Shown here: positions 7,822 through 16,172 of the stretch, in pieces
Numbering within the stretch: position 1 is the stretch's first letter
Layout: the number at the start of each line of letters is the position of its first letter
From: Pengzhenrongella frigida
GTDB lineage: Bacteria; Actinomycetota; Actinomycetes; Actinomycetales; Cellulomonadaceae
DNA: 47,712 nucleotides
Assembly: GCF_004168625.1 (NCBI RefSeq)
Contig: NZ_SDWW01000037.1
Span: forward strand, 1-47,712
Reading direction: 5' to 3'
The notes under the pieces: generated by a model
Database searches by the model: none
The model's input: only the letters and a program-made list of their open reading frames with translations
Told to the model about the DNA's origin: nothing
Program-made: the position numbers and the translations under genes

Positions 7822-9117
7822 CTACGTCAGGGGTTCGGCCCCGACGGCGGCGGTCTCGCGGCGGCCGCTGCGGCCCACCGATCCCCGGGCCAGCAGCCCG
7901 ACGACGGCGAGCGCGGCCGCGGCGGTCACCGGGACCCCGAACGCCGCCTGGACCCCCGCCGCCTCAGCGACGGCGCCGGCCCCCGCCGCGCCGATCGCGC
8001 CGCCGACCACGTTCGCGCTGACCAGGAGGGTCATGACCGTGCCCGCGCGTCCGACCGGCGACACGTTGCCGCCGACGGTGAAGATCGTCACCATCGCCGG
8101 TCCGATGAACAGGCCGGTCACGCCCAGGACGGCCACGATCGGACCGACGCCGGTCACGACGAGGGTGGCCGAGCTCACGATCGTCATCCCCGTCGCGGCC
8201 ACCACCCAGCGTCGACGCGGGTCGATCCGGTCGGGCAGGGCGACGACGGCGAGCGCGGTGGCCGCCGAGCCGACGCCCATCGCGGCGTAGAGCAGGCCGG
8301 CGAGCCCCGGGTTGCCCGCGTCGGTGGCGAACGCCGTCACGGCGGCCTGCGAGCCGCCGAAGAAGACCCCCATCGCCGCCATCCCGAGCAACGGGGCGCC
8401 GGCCAACGGCAGCAGACGGCGGACCGGCCAGCGCGCCGCCACCGCGCGGTGCGCGGTCCGATCGCCGTCGGCCGGGCGCGTGATCCGGGCGGTGGGATGC
8501 GCCGCGAACGCCAGCCCGAAGACCGCGGTGAGCAGGGCCGCCGCCAGCAGGGTCAGCTCGGGGCTGGCCGCGGCGCTGATCAGCCCGACGAGGGCGGGGC
8601 CGAGCACGAACGTGAGCTCGTCCACCGTGCTCTCGTAGCCCATCGACGCCGCCAGCGTGGCCGGGTCGTCCCGGGTCAGGGCGATCCAGCGCACCCGCGC
8701 GAACGCGCCGACCTGGGGCGAGGTCGCGCCGGTCGCGAAGCACGCCACGAGCGTCACCGCGAGCGGGGCGCCCCGGTGGGCGGCCAGCACGACGGCGACC
8801 ATCGCGGCGGCGTTGGCCGTCACGGCGATCGAGACGACGGGCCGTTGACCGAAGCGGTCCGCGAGGTTGCCGTGCACGGCGCCGAACAGGGCCGTGCCGA
8901 GGGAGGACGCCCCGGTGGCCAGGCCGCCGGTGGCGACCGAACCGGTGCTCGTGGTGACCAGCAGCATGATGCCCAGCGCGGTCATCGAGAACGGCAGCCG
9001 GGCGAGGAGGGCGATGGGGAGGAACGAGCGCCCGGCGAGCCGCGGCAGCGCCCGATAGGTCGCGAGCGGCCCGGCGTGCGGACGGGACGGGTGGGGTGGT
9101 GCGGGAGTTCGGGTCAT
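7822..9117 (-). CDS. Major facilitator superfamily transporter
   Basis: A 431-residue transporter with about 12 hydrophobic spans in two halves joined by a charged loop near residues 215-235 ([15 protein letters not shown]). The MFS motif between helices 2 and 3 is recognisable as [13 protein letters not shown] (about 82-94). The substrate cannot be read from the sequence; drug/H+ antiporter-like proteins are the closest resemblance. The gene ends one base before lipA, so lipA may depend on this promoter (-10 TAGAAT at 9192-9197). Whether the transporter has any lipoate-related role is not shown. Confidence 0.85.
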   Translation of the reverse strand: MTRTPAPPHPSRPHAGPLATYRALPRLAGRSFLPIALLARLPFSMTALGIMLLVTTSTGSVATGGLATGASSLGTALFGAVHGNLADRFGQRPVVSIAVTANAAAMVAVVLAAHRGAPLAVTLVACFATGATSPQVGAFARVRWIALTRDDPATLAASMGYESTVDELTFVLGPALVGLISAAASPELTLLAAALLTAVFGLAFAAHPTARITRPADGDRTAHRAVAARWPVRRLLPLAGAPLLGMAAMGVFFGGSQAAVTAFATDAGNPGLAGLLYAAMGVGSAATALAVVALPDRIDPRRRWVVAATGMTIVSSATLVVTGVGPIVAVLGVTGLFIGPAMVTIFTVGGNVSPVGRAGTVMTLLVSANVVGGAIGAAGAGAVAEAAGVQAAFGVPVTAAAALAVVGLLARGSVGRSGRRETAAVGAEPLT

Positions 9118-9191
9118 GGCCTCGGGGTTCGTCGAAGATCGCGCGCCGACCCACCCAATTCCCGACGCGCACGAGACCCTGTGCGTCGCTC

Positions 9192-9197
9192 ATTCTA
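9192..9197 (-). promoter_or_regulatory. -10 of probable MFS-lipA promoter
   Basis: TAGAAT on the minus strand, 74 bases upstream of the MFS start. The hexamer about 17 bases further upstream reads GTGGCA, a partial match to TTGACA. Confidence 0.45.
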
Positions 9198-9343
9198 TCG
9201 GTCGTCGGCGATCGTGCCACGTTTGGGCCGTTCTGGGCGTTGCGCCTGGGACCTCTGGCCCACGCGGACCGCGGCTCGATTCGTGAACCTGGGCCAAGGC
9301 GGTGTGCAACGCGGCGGGTCGCCTCAGAGCTCTGGGAGGCGCC

Positions 9344-9892
9344 ATGCACGTTCTCGTGACGGTCGGATCGCGGCACGGCTCGACCCGGGAGATCGGCGAC
9401 AGCCTCGCCGGGGTGCTCGAACGGGAGGCGCACACGGTGGCGCAGGTCGACCCCGACGACGTCACCTCCCTGGTCGGCTACGACGCCGTCGTCCTGGGTT
9501 CGGCCATCTACGCCGGCCAGATGACGGAGTCGGTCCGCGCGCTGGTGCGTCGGCTCGAGGCTGCGCTGGTCGACATCCCCCTGTGGCTCTTCTGGTCGGG
9601 CCCGATCGGCGCGCGCGCTCGGCCGGTGGGTGAGCCCGACGACGTCCGGCTCCTCCAGCGACGGCTCAAGCCGCGCGGGGTGCACATGTTCGGCGGTCAG
9701 CTGGCGACCGCCGGGCTCGGGATGGCGGAGCGTTCGCTCGTGGCCGCGGTGGGTGCCGTGCCCGGTGACTACCGCGACTTCGAGGCGGTCGACAGCTGGG
9801 CCGAGCAGATCGCGGTCGAGCTGCGGGCGAAGGCGCGGCCGGGGATCGAGATCCCGCCGTCGGGGCAGTGGCGGGGGCTGGGGCCGGCCTAG
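9344..9892 (+). CDS. Flavodoxin domain protein (HemG-like)
   Basis: A 182-residue flavodoxin-fold protein expected to bind FMN and move electrons. The N-terminus MHVLVTVGSRHGSTREIGD has the phosphate-binding loop form seen in flavodoxins and in menaquinone-dependent protoporphyrinogen oxidase (HemG). YDAVVLGSAIYAGQM (about 46-60) is the second flavin-contact loop. The ATG at 9344 is chosen because GGGAGG (9334-9339) precedes it. It is divergent from the MFS-lipA pair and convergent with lipB. No electron-transfer partner is encoded next to it. Confidence 0.8.
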   Translation: MHVLVTVGSRHGSTREIGDSLAGVLEREAHTVAQVDPDDVTSLVGYDAVVLGSAIYAGQMTESVRALVRRLEAALVDIPLWLFWSGPIGARARPVGEPDDVRLLQRRLKPRGVHMFGGQLATAGLGMAERSLVAAVGAVPGDYRDFEAVDSWAEQIAVELRAKARPGIEIPPSGQWRGLGPA

Positions 9893-9899
9893 ACCGGCC
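9882..9899. terminator. Weak GC-only hairpin at flavodoxin stop
   Basis: GGCCGG and CCGGCC are separated by six bases that include the stop codon. The stem is short and lacks a U-tract, so terminator function is doubtful. Confidence 0.3.
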
Positions 9900-9906
9900 G
9901 GCGTCC

Positions 9907-9957
9907 GCGGCCGGGGGACCTACGCGGCCGGGGGACCTACGCGGCGGGAACACCTAC
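9907..9957. repeat. 17-bp tandem repeat, three copies, at the lipB stop
   Basis: GCGGCCGGGGGACCTAC occurs twice without mismatch (9907-9923, 9924-9940) and a third time as GCGGCGGGAACACCTAC (9941-9957). The third copy contains the lipB stop codon, and the array lies between convergent genes. Confidence 0.85.
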
Positions 9958-10613
9958 GCGGCGGGGCGGCCGACGGCGAGCAGCGGCGCGAGCGCCTGGT
10001 CGACGTGGGTCCGCACGGGGTCCAGGACGTCCGCGATCCGCACCCGGCGTCCGGTCTCGGCCGAGAGCGAGGTGACGTCCGCATCCGGCAGGCCGCAGGG
10101 CACGATCCGCCCGAACTCGGCGAGGTCAGGCTCGCAGTTCAGCGCGAACCCGTGCATCGTGACGCCCCGGGCGACGCGCACCCCGATCGCGGCGACCTTG
10201 CGCTCACGGCGCCCCGCGTCGGCCGGGAACCACACCCCGCTGCGGCCGTCGACGCGGATCGCCGCGAGGTCGAGCTGCGTGCACACGGCGATCAGGGCGT
10301 CTTCGAGCGCGCGGACGTAGGCGACGACGTCGATCGGGTCGCCCAGCCGCACGATCGGGTACCCGACGAGCTGACCCGGGCCGTGCCAGGTGATCTTGCC
10401 GCCGCGGTCGACGTCGACCACCGGCGTGCCGTCCTGGGGGCGGTCCAGCGAGGCGGTGCGCCGACCCGCGGTGTAGACGCTCGCGTGCTCGCAGAGCAGC
10501 ACGGTGTCCGGGCGGGTGCCGTCGGCGACCTCGGAATGGACCGCGCGCTGCAGGTCCCACGTCTCGCGGTAGTCGGCGAGGCGGGTTCCGAGGTCGAGCT
10601 CGACGAACTGCAT
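9954..10613 (-). CDS. lipB: Octanoyl-[acyl carrier protein]:protein octanoyltransferase
   Basis: A 219-residue transferase that moves octanoyl from acyl carrier protein to lipoyl domains, the first step of lipoate assembly before LipA. The family signature [18 protein letters not shown] is at about 70-87. The catalytic lysine is K139 ([10 protein letters not shown]) and the catalytic cysteine C173 (IVPCGL). A leaderless -10 (TAGCCT) lies 6 bases before the ATG. It is transcribed separately from lipA, although both serve the same pathway and the lipoylated SucB lies 6.5 kb away. Confidence 0.97.
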   Translation of the reverse strand: MQFVELDLGTRLADYRETWDLQRAVHSEVADGTRPDTVLLCEHASVYTAGRRTASLDRPQDGTPVVDVDRGGKITWHGPGQLVGYPIVRLGDPIDVVAYVRALEDALIAVCTQLDLAAIRVDGRSGVWFPADAGRRERKVAAIGVRVARGVTMHGFALNCEPDLAEFGRIVPCGLPDADVTSLSAETGRRVRIADVLDPVRTHVDQALAPLLAVGRPAA

Positions 10614-10619
10614 CGGGTC

Positions 10620-10625
10620 AGGCTA
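10620..10625 (-). promoter_or_regulatory. -10 of leaderless promoter, lipB
   Basis: TAGCCT on the minus strand, 6 bases before the lipB ATG, with no ribosome-binding site. Confidence 0.55.
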
Positions 10626-10663
10626 ACCGCCCGACGCCGGACCGCGGGTTCGGCGTCGGGCCG

Positions 10664-11149
10664 CTACGCCGGGTCGGTCGGCTCGGGGCGCGCCTGGATC
10701 ATCAGGGTGAGGAGCTCGCGCATGGTCGCCACCTGTTCCGGGGTCAGGCCGCGGGCCGACATGGCCTCGGCCGGGCCGGGCCGGGCGGCCTCGCGGAGCA
10801 CGCGCTCACCCGCCGGGCTGAGCGCGATGACGTGCCGACGCTTGTCGTCCCCGTGCGGGGTGCGGGTCAGGTAGCCGGTGCGCTCCATCCGCGCGAGGAT
10901 GCGGCTCATCGTCTGTTCCGTCACACCGACGGCGGACGCGAGCTGGCGCTGGGAGTGGTCGCGCTGGGCGAGCAGGACGAGGACCGGGAAGCTCGCGTGG
11001 TTGAGATCCCAGGCGAACAGGTGGTGGTTCCACTCCCGCTCGACGTGGCGCGCGGCGCTCGACAGCATGCGCCCGGTCGACCACCTCGTCATGTCCTGCA
11101 TGTACGCCTTCACCGCCTCCGGCTTGCCCCAGGGCGGGACTAGCCTCAT
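10664..11149 (-). CDS. MarR family transcriptional regulator
   Basis: A 161-residue winged-helix dimer-type regulator. The core shows a recognition-helix region QLASAVGVTEQTMSRILARM (about 84-103), then GYLTRTPHGDDKRRHVIALS, the DxRxxxxxLT-like wing, and a C-terminal dimerisation helix. The start is uncertain. ATG 11149 is used; ATG 11161 would add four residues, and ATG 11101 has the better ribosome-binding site (GAAGG) but loses 16 residues. The first two starts lie within or beside the 18-bp palindrome 11152-11169, which is the likely operator. It is divergent from mmpL and so probably represses that transporter and itself, with ligand unknown. Confidence 0.9.
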   Translation of the reverse strand: MRLVPPWGKPEAVKAYMQDMTRWSTGRMLSSAARHVEREWNHHLFAWDLNHASFPVLVLLAQRDHSQRQLASAVGVTEQTMSRILARMERTGYLTRTPHGDDKRRHVIALSPAGERVLREAARPGPAEAMSARGLTPEQVATMRELLTLMIQARPEPTDPA

Positions 11150-13466
11150 GATACTCAGCATGCTGAGTAATTCCAGATCTGCCGCCGCGCTCCGGGCCCT
11201 TGTCATCGTGCTGCTGATCGCCGTCTGGCTGGGGGTCGGCGCGATCGGTGGCATGGCCCAGGGAAAGCTCTCCGAGGTGCAGAGCAACGACGCTGCCTCG
11301 TTCCTGCCTGCGTCCGCGGAGTCGACTCGAGCCGCCGAGCTCAATCGGGCCTTCGTCGACTCAGAGACTTTACCCGCGCTCGTGGTGCTCACCGCGCCCG
11401 AGGGTGGTGCCATCTCGCCGGAGCAGCTCGCCGCGGTCGAGGACTTCGCCGCCGGCATCCCGGCGCTCCCGATCACCGGCGCAGACCCGGCGGCCGGGGA
11501 CCCCGCCACGATCGGCGACGTGCTCACGGCCGACCCCGTCGTCGTGCCCTCCGAGGACGGCGCCGCGCTGCTCGTGCCGCTCTCGCTGGACGGCCCCGCC
11601 GCCGAGGAATCGCTCGCGGACGACTCGAGCGTCGTGGGCGGGGTGGTCGGATCGCTGCGGGACGCGCTGAGCTCCGACCTGGGGGCCACGTCCGAGTCGG
11701 TCGGTGCGGTCGGGCTCAACGCGTGGGTCACCGGACCGGCCGGGTTCGTCGCCGACCTCGTGACCGCCTTCGGCGGGATCGACGTCACCCTCCTGCTCGT
11801 GGCGCTGGGGGCGGTCCTCGTCATCCTCGTGGTGGTCTACCGCTCGCCGTTCCTGCCGTTCCTCGTCATCTTCACGGCGGTGTTCGCGCTCTCGGCCGCC
11901 TCGCTCGTCGTCTACCACCTCGCGAAGAACGACCTCATCACCCTCAACGGGCAGACGCAGGGGATCCTGTCGATCCTCGTGGTCGGCGCCTCGGTCGACT
12001 ACGCGCTGCTGCTCGTGGCCCGCTACCGCGAGGAGCTGCGGCACGTCGAGAGCCCGTTCGTGGCCATGGCGCGTGCGATGCGGGTCTCGGTGGCCCCGAT
12101 CGCCGCCAGCGCGGGGACTGTGATCGCCGGGCTGCTGTGCCTCACCCTCTCGGACCTCGGCTCGAACAAGGCCCTCGGGCCCGTCGGGTCGCTCGGCATC
12201 GTCGCGGCCTTCGTGGCGGTCATGACCCTGCTCCCCGCGTTCCTGCTCGTCCTCGGCAAGCGCTCGCGGGCGCTGTTCTGGCCCCGGGTGCCGCGCCAGG
12301 TCGACGCCGGCACGCACGCCACCGTCCCGGGGACGCTGTCCACCGCCGAGATCCTGTCCGGCGGCTGGGGCCGGCTGGCCGGGTTCGTCGGCCGCCACCC
12401 GCGCCGCGTCTGGGTCGTCACCGCGCTGGCCCTGCTGGCAGGTGCGGCGTTCCTGCCCACCCTCCAGGCGAGCGGCACCAGCCAGACCGACATCTTCCTC
12501 ACCAAGGTCGACGCCGTGTCCGGTCAGAAGGAGCTCGCCGAGCACTTCCCGGCGGGCGCGGTCCAGCCCGCCGTCGTCATCACCCCGCAGGGCGACGCCG
12601 ACGCGGTCGTGGCCGCCGCGCAGGGCGTCGACGGGGTGGACTCGGTCTCGGTCTACACCGGTCCGCAGACGGGGCCGCCGAGCGCCGTTGCGGCGCCGCC
12701 GCTGGTCGTGGACGGCAACGTGCGCGTCGACGTCGTCACGACCGCCTCGGCCGACTCGCTGGCCGCGGTGGGCACCATCGAAGCGGTCCGTGACGCGGTG
12801 CACGCGGCGTCCCCCGACGCCCTCGTCGGCGGCGCCAGCGCGGAGTCGCTCGACACCCAGAACGCGAGCACGCGGGACCTCAAGGTGATCGTGCCGGTCG
12901 TGCTGCTCGTCATCCTGCTCATCCTCGGCCTGCTGCTGCGGTCCGTGCTCGCGGCGCTGCTCCTCATCGCGGCGAACGTGCTGTCGTTCGCCGCCGCCCT
13001 GGGGATCTCGGCCATCGTGTTCAACCACGTGGTCGGCTTCCCGAGCGCCGATCCGTCGGTCCCGCTGTACGCCTTCACGTTCCTGATCGCGCTCGGCGTC
13101 GACTACTCGATCTTCCTGATGACTCGCGTGCGGGAGGAGTCGGTGCTCTACGGGACGCGCGAGGGCGTGGTGCGGGGGCTCGCGGTGACGGGCGGGGTGA
13201 TCACGTCCGCCGGTGTCGTGCTCGCCGCGACGTTCGCCGCCCTGGGCATCATCCCGCTGCTGTTCCTCGCCCAGCTCGCGCTGATCGTGTCGATCGGGGT
13301 CCTGATCGACACGCTGGTGGTGCGCAGCCTGCTCGTCCCCGCCCTCGTGCACGACATCGGCCCGCGGATCTGGTGGCCGAGCAGGCTCCGCCACGAGGCG
13401 CCCCGGGTGCACGCCGACGGTGCCCCGGAGCCGGAGGGTGAGGAGTTCGCGCGCACCCTGCGCTGA
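11148..13466 (+). CDS. MMPL/RND family transporter
   Basis: A 772-residue membrane transporter of the MMPL family, which in actinobacteria exports lipids or drugs using proton motive force. It has the two-fold repeat layout: TM1 (about 13-34), an extracytoplasmic domain (about 35-205), a helix bundle with SVDYALLLVARYREEL (about 284-299), a second TM and extracytoplasmic domain (about 430-585), and a second bundle with GVDYSIFLMTRVREE. The Asp-Tyr pairs of the proton relay are present in both halves. Start ATG 11148 is used; ATG 11160 is possible. AGGGCGGG lies 9 bases upstream of 11148. The divergent MarR protein is its likely regulator. Confidence 0.92.
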   Translation: MILSMLSNSRSAAALRALVIVLLIAVWLGVGAIGGMAQGKLSEVQSNDAASFLPASAESTRAAELNRAFVDSETLPALVVLTAPEGGAISPEQLAAVEDFAAGIPALPITGADPAAGDPATIGDVLTADPVVVPSEDGAALLVPLSLDGPAAEESLADDSSVVGGVVGSLRDALSSDLGATSESVGAVGLNAWVTGPAGFVADLVTAFGGIDVTLLLVALGAVLVILVVVYRSPFLPFLVIFTAVFALSAASLVVYHLAKNDLITLNGQTQGILSILVVGASVDYALLLVARYREELRHVESPFVAMARAMRVSVAPIAASAGTVIAGLLCLTLSDLGSNKALGPVGSLGIVAAFVAVMTLLPAFLLVLGKRSRALFWPRVPRQVDAGTHATVPGTLSTAEILSGGWGRLAGFVGRHPRRVWVVTALALLAGAAFLPTLQASGTSQTDIFLTKVDAVSGQKELAEHFPAGAVQPAVVITPQGDADAVVAAAQGVDGVDSVSVYTGPQTGPPSAVAAPPLVVDGNVRVDVVTTASADSLAAVGTIEAVRDAVHAASPDALVGGASAESLDTQNASTRDLKVIVPVVLLVILLILGLLLRSVLAALLLIAANVLSFAAALGISAIVFNHVVGFPSADPSVPLYAFTFLIALGVDYSIFLMTRVREESVLYGTREGVVRGLAVTGGVITSAGVVLAATFAALGIIPLLFLAQLALIVSIGVLIDTLVVRSLLVPALVHDIGPRIWWPSRLRHEAPRVHADGAPEPEGEEFARTLR
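11152..11169. promoter_or_regulatory. 18-bp perfect palindrome, probable MarR operator
   Basis: TACTCAGCATGCTGAGTA is an exact palindrome. It contains one possible start codon of marR (minus, 11161-11159) and one of mmpL (plus, 11160-11162), and it sits 2 bases from the other pair. MarR proteins usually bind palindromes of about this size in the space between divergent genes. Confidence 0.8.
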
Positions 13467-13475
13467 CCGGGTGAT

Positions 13476-13481
13476 TAGGGT
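13476..13481 (+). promoter_or_regulatory. -10 of leaderless promoter, oxidoreductase gene
   Basis: TAGGGT lies 6 bases before the ATG at 13488, only 9 bases after the mmpL stop, so this gene probably has its own start site. Confidence 0.5.
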
Positions 13482-13487
13482 GTCCGC

Positions 13488-14531
13488 ATGAGTGAGCAAG
13501 GTGCAGGCCAGCGGCTCCGCGTCGGGTTGATCGGGTACGGCGATGCCGGACGGGGGATCCATGCCCGGCTGCTGCGCGCGGCGGGGCACGTCGTCACCCA
13601 CGTCGCGGTTCGCAACACCGAGCGCGCGGCCGCCGCGCAGGCCGACTGGCCTGGCGTCGTCCTCGTGCCCAGCGTGGCGGCGCTGGTCGAGCTGGGCGGC
13701 GACCTCGATCTCGTCGTCATCGCGAGCCCGACCGGGAACCACGTCGAGAACGCCCTCGCCGTGATCGCGGCGGGTCTGCCCCTGGTCATCGACAAACCCC
13801 TGGCGCCGGACTCGGCCGGGGCGCAGGCCGTGGTGGCGGCCGCCACGGCCGCCGGCGTGCCGCTGACGGTGTTCCAGAACCGCCGGTGGGACTCCGAGCA
13901 GCTCACCCTGCGTGCGCTGCTCGCGGACGGCACGCTCGGCACGGTGCACCGGTTCGAGCGCCGCTGGGAGCGGTGGCGCCCGGTCCCCAAGGACCGTTGG
14001 CGGGAGAACGACCCCATCGCGGGCGGGCTCCTGCTCGACCTCGGGGCGCACCTGGTCGACTCGGCGGTCCAGCTCTTCGGCCCCGCGACCAGCGTCTATG
14101 CGGAGATCCGTGCGTTGACGACCCCGACCCCCGACGACGTCTTCCTCGCGCTGCAGCACCCGGGCGGCGTCGTCAGCCACCTGTGGGCGGGTGGGCTGAC
14201 CGGAGCACCCGGCCCGCGCACCCGGGTGCTCGGCAGCGCGGGGGCGTACCTGGTGACGTCCTTCGAGGGGGAGCCGACCCCCTTCGCGGAGCTCGACGAG
14301 GCCGCGCCGGGCGGGTCCGAGGGTCACGAGGGCTGGTTGGTGCACGGATCGGACCGGGTAGCCGTCCCGCGGGTGAGCGGTGGGCATGTCGACTTCTACC
14401 GCGCGGCCGGGCGCTGGATCCTCGCCGGCGGACCCGTCCCGGTCGACCCGCAGGACGCCGTTCGCACCGCCCGGGTGCTCGAGGCCGCCGTCGTCAGCGC
14501 GCGCGAGCAGCGGGTGGTCCAGCTCGGCTGA
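13488..14531 (+). CDS. Gfo/Idh/MocA family NAD(P)-dependent oxidoreductase
   Basis: A 347-residue dehydrogenase. The N-terminal Rossmann fold carries LRVGLIGYGDAGRGIH (about 10-25). DKP near residue 104 holds the conserved lysine of the usual EKP motif. The C-terminal domain begins around 125 and contains GGLLLDLGAHLVD with the family histidine (about 178-190). The substrate, usually a sugar or polyol derivative, cannot be inferred and no sugar-pathway gene adjoins. Resemblance to the YvaA/scyllo-inositol dehydrogenase branch (FQNRRWDSE) is noted from recall. Confidence 0.92.
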   Translation: MSEQGAGQRLRVGLIGYGDAGRGIHARLLRAAGHVVTHVAVRNTERAAAAQADWPGVVLVPSVAALVELGGDLDLVVIASPTGNHVENALAVIAAGLPLVIDKPLAPDSAGAQAVVAAATAAGVPLTVFQNRRWDSEQLTLRALLADGTLGTVHRFERRWERWRPVPKDRWRENDPIAGGLLLDLGAHLVDSAVQLFGPATSVYAEIRALTTPTPDDVFLALQHPGGVVSHLWAGGLTGAPGPRTRVLGSAGAYLVTSFEGEPTPFAELDEAAPGGSEGHEGWLVHGSDRVAVPRVSGGHVDFYRAAGRWILAGGPVPVDPQDAVRTARVLEAAVVSAREQRVVQLG

Positions 14532-14627
14532 CGGCCCCCGTGGCCGTCGGGGGAGGCCGCGCAGGCGCAGCGCACTGACGCTGTGGACAACCCCGGTCGG
14601 CACCCGGGCGGACGGTTCGATGGGCGG

Positions 14628-16172
14628 ATGGAGACCGACCTGGTGCCGCCCGACCTGGCCGCCGCGCTGCGCGCCGCCGGGTACCGCGTGGGTGGGCCGG
14701 TCGGGGTCGGCTCGCACGGGCCGGCCTGGGCGGCGGTCGGGCACGCCGGTGGCTCGTCGGCCGGGACCCGGGTCGTGGCCACGGTGCTCACCGTGCCGGC
14801 CGGCTCGGGCGGGACGGAGCTGCGCCGGCGACTGGTCACGCTGCGCGCCCTCACCCATGACCACCTCGCGGAGATCGTCGACGTCGTCCCGATCGACGGT
14901 GCCGGTGCCGACCTCCCGCCGCCCGCTGGTTCCCCGCAGGCCGCGCAGTGGGCGGTGCTGCTCGCGGAGGTCCCCGGTGTGAACCTGGCGACGCTGCTCG
15001 CCGCGCGGCCGCCGCTGGCCGACGGCGAGGTCGTCACGCTCGTCGTCCCCCTCGCGCAGGCGCTCGCCGCGCTGCACGACGCCGGCCTCGTCCACGGGGA
15101 CGTCTCGCCGGCCAACGTCGTGGTGCGCCCAGACGGGCGGCCCGTGCTCGTCGACCTGCTCGGCGCCCTCACCGGGCAGGCCGGAACCCGGGACGGGCGC
15201 GGCACGCCGGCGTTCGCGGCTCCCGAGGTCGAGCGCGGCCACCGGCCGGGCCCGGGCGCGGACGTGCACGCCCTGGCCCGGGTCGCGCTCGCGGGGCTCG
15301 CCCCGGGCGGTCACCCGGGCCTGCGGAGCCTGATCGAGCGGGCCTGCGCCGCGGACCCGGGGCGTCGGCCGTCCGCCGCCGACCTCGCGGACCGGTGCTA
15401 CGCCGCGGTGGCTCCTGAGCCGCTGGCCCTGCCCGACGCCGCCGTCCTTGCTCGGACCACGCTCGCGCGGCTGGCGGGCGAGCGTGGTCCCCGCTCGGCG
15501 GTCACGATCCGGCCCGCGGGTTCCCGGCACCGCGCCGCCCGGCGGGGGCCGGGTGCGGTCCAGGCGCTGGTGGCCGCCGGGGCCGTCCTCACCTGCGCCG
15601 CGGTCGTGGTCGCGCTCATCGCGCGCGGCCCCGCCGTCGGGAGTGCCGACGCGCGGACCGCAGCACCAACCCCGTCGGGGGGAGTCGACCCGAGCGGGGC
15701 CGCGGGCCCGGCCGATGGTCGGCGCGTCTCGTCGGGCCCGGCCGATCCTGTCGCCGCAGCCAAGGCGCTCACCGAGCGGCGGGCCGTGCTGCTCGCCGCC
15801 GACGACCCGGACGCCCTGGCCGAGGTCGAGGTCGTCGGCTCCGACGCGCAGCGCGCCGACCTGGCCATGCTCGCCGGCGTGCGTGCTGCCGGGCAACGCA
15901 TCCGTGGCCTGTCGGCCGAGGTCGCCTCGGTGCGGCTGGTCGACGCCGGCGTGGGGGAGCCGCTCACCGAGGCCAGGGTCGAGGTGAGCTCGGCGCTGAC
16001 GGCGCACCGTCGCGTCGCCGCCGACGGCACGGTCGCTGCGGAGATCCCTGCCCAGCCGGCGCGCACCGTCGTGCTGACCATGGCGTGGACCTCGGCGGGC
16101 TGGCGGGTCGTCCAGGTCGCCGGTTCGCCGACCGGCGCGCCGGTGGATGGGGTCAGCGGGACCGGGGGGTGA
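14628..16172 (+). CDS. Serine/threonine pseudokinase-like membrane protein
   Basis: A 514-residue protein with a kinase-like domain (about 10-255), a single transmembrane helix (about 307-331) and an extracytoplasmic domain of about 180 residues. In the kinase domain the catalytic loop is HGDVSPANVVV, which keeps Asp and Asn, and GTPAFAAPEV matches the APE segment. The beta-3 lysine expected in VAxK is absent (VVATVL), the HRDxK lysine is Ser, and DFG is DLL. It is therefore probably catalytically dead and may act as a scaffold or sensor. Start ATG 14628 is chosen on domain fit; GTG 14583 would add 15 residues. Its 3' end overlaps the convergent epimerase gene by 20 bases. Confidence 0.75.
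   Translation: METDLVPPDLAAALRAAGYRVGGPVGVGSHGPAWAAVGHAGGSSAGTRVVATVLTVPAGSGGTELRRRLVTLRALTHDHLAEIVDVVPIDGAGADLPPPAGSPQAAQWAVLLAEVPGVNLATLLAARPPLADGEVVTLVVPLAQALAALHDAGLVHGDVSPANVVVRPDGRPVLVDLLGALTGQAGTRDGRGTPAFAAPEVERGHRPGPGADVHALARVALAGLAPGGHPGLRSLIERACAADPGRRPSAADLADRCYAAVAPEPLALPDAAVLARTTLARLAGERGPRSAVTIRPAGSRHRAARRGPGAVQALVAAGAVLTCAAVVVALIARGPAVGSADARTAAPTPSGGVDPSGAAGPADGRRVSSGPADPVAAAKALTERRAVLLAADDPDALAEVEVVGSDAQRADLAMLAGVRAAGQRIRGLSAEVASVRLVDAGVGEPLTEARVEVSSALTAHRRVAADGTVAAEIPAQPARTVVLTMAWTSAGWRVVQVAGSPTGAPVDGVSGTGG

Noticed and set aside
9907-9957. Possible CRISPR array
   Set aside because: The 17-base units are directly adjacent without spacers and no cas gene is present, so this is a simple tandem repeat.
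11370-16007. A 1545-codon open frame on the minus strand across mmpL, the oxidoreductase and the pseudokinase gene
   Set aside because: It lies antisense to three well-supported genes, has an arginine/glycine-rich low-complexity composition typical of GC-rich shadow frames and shows no family motif.
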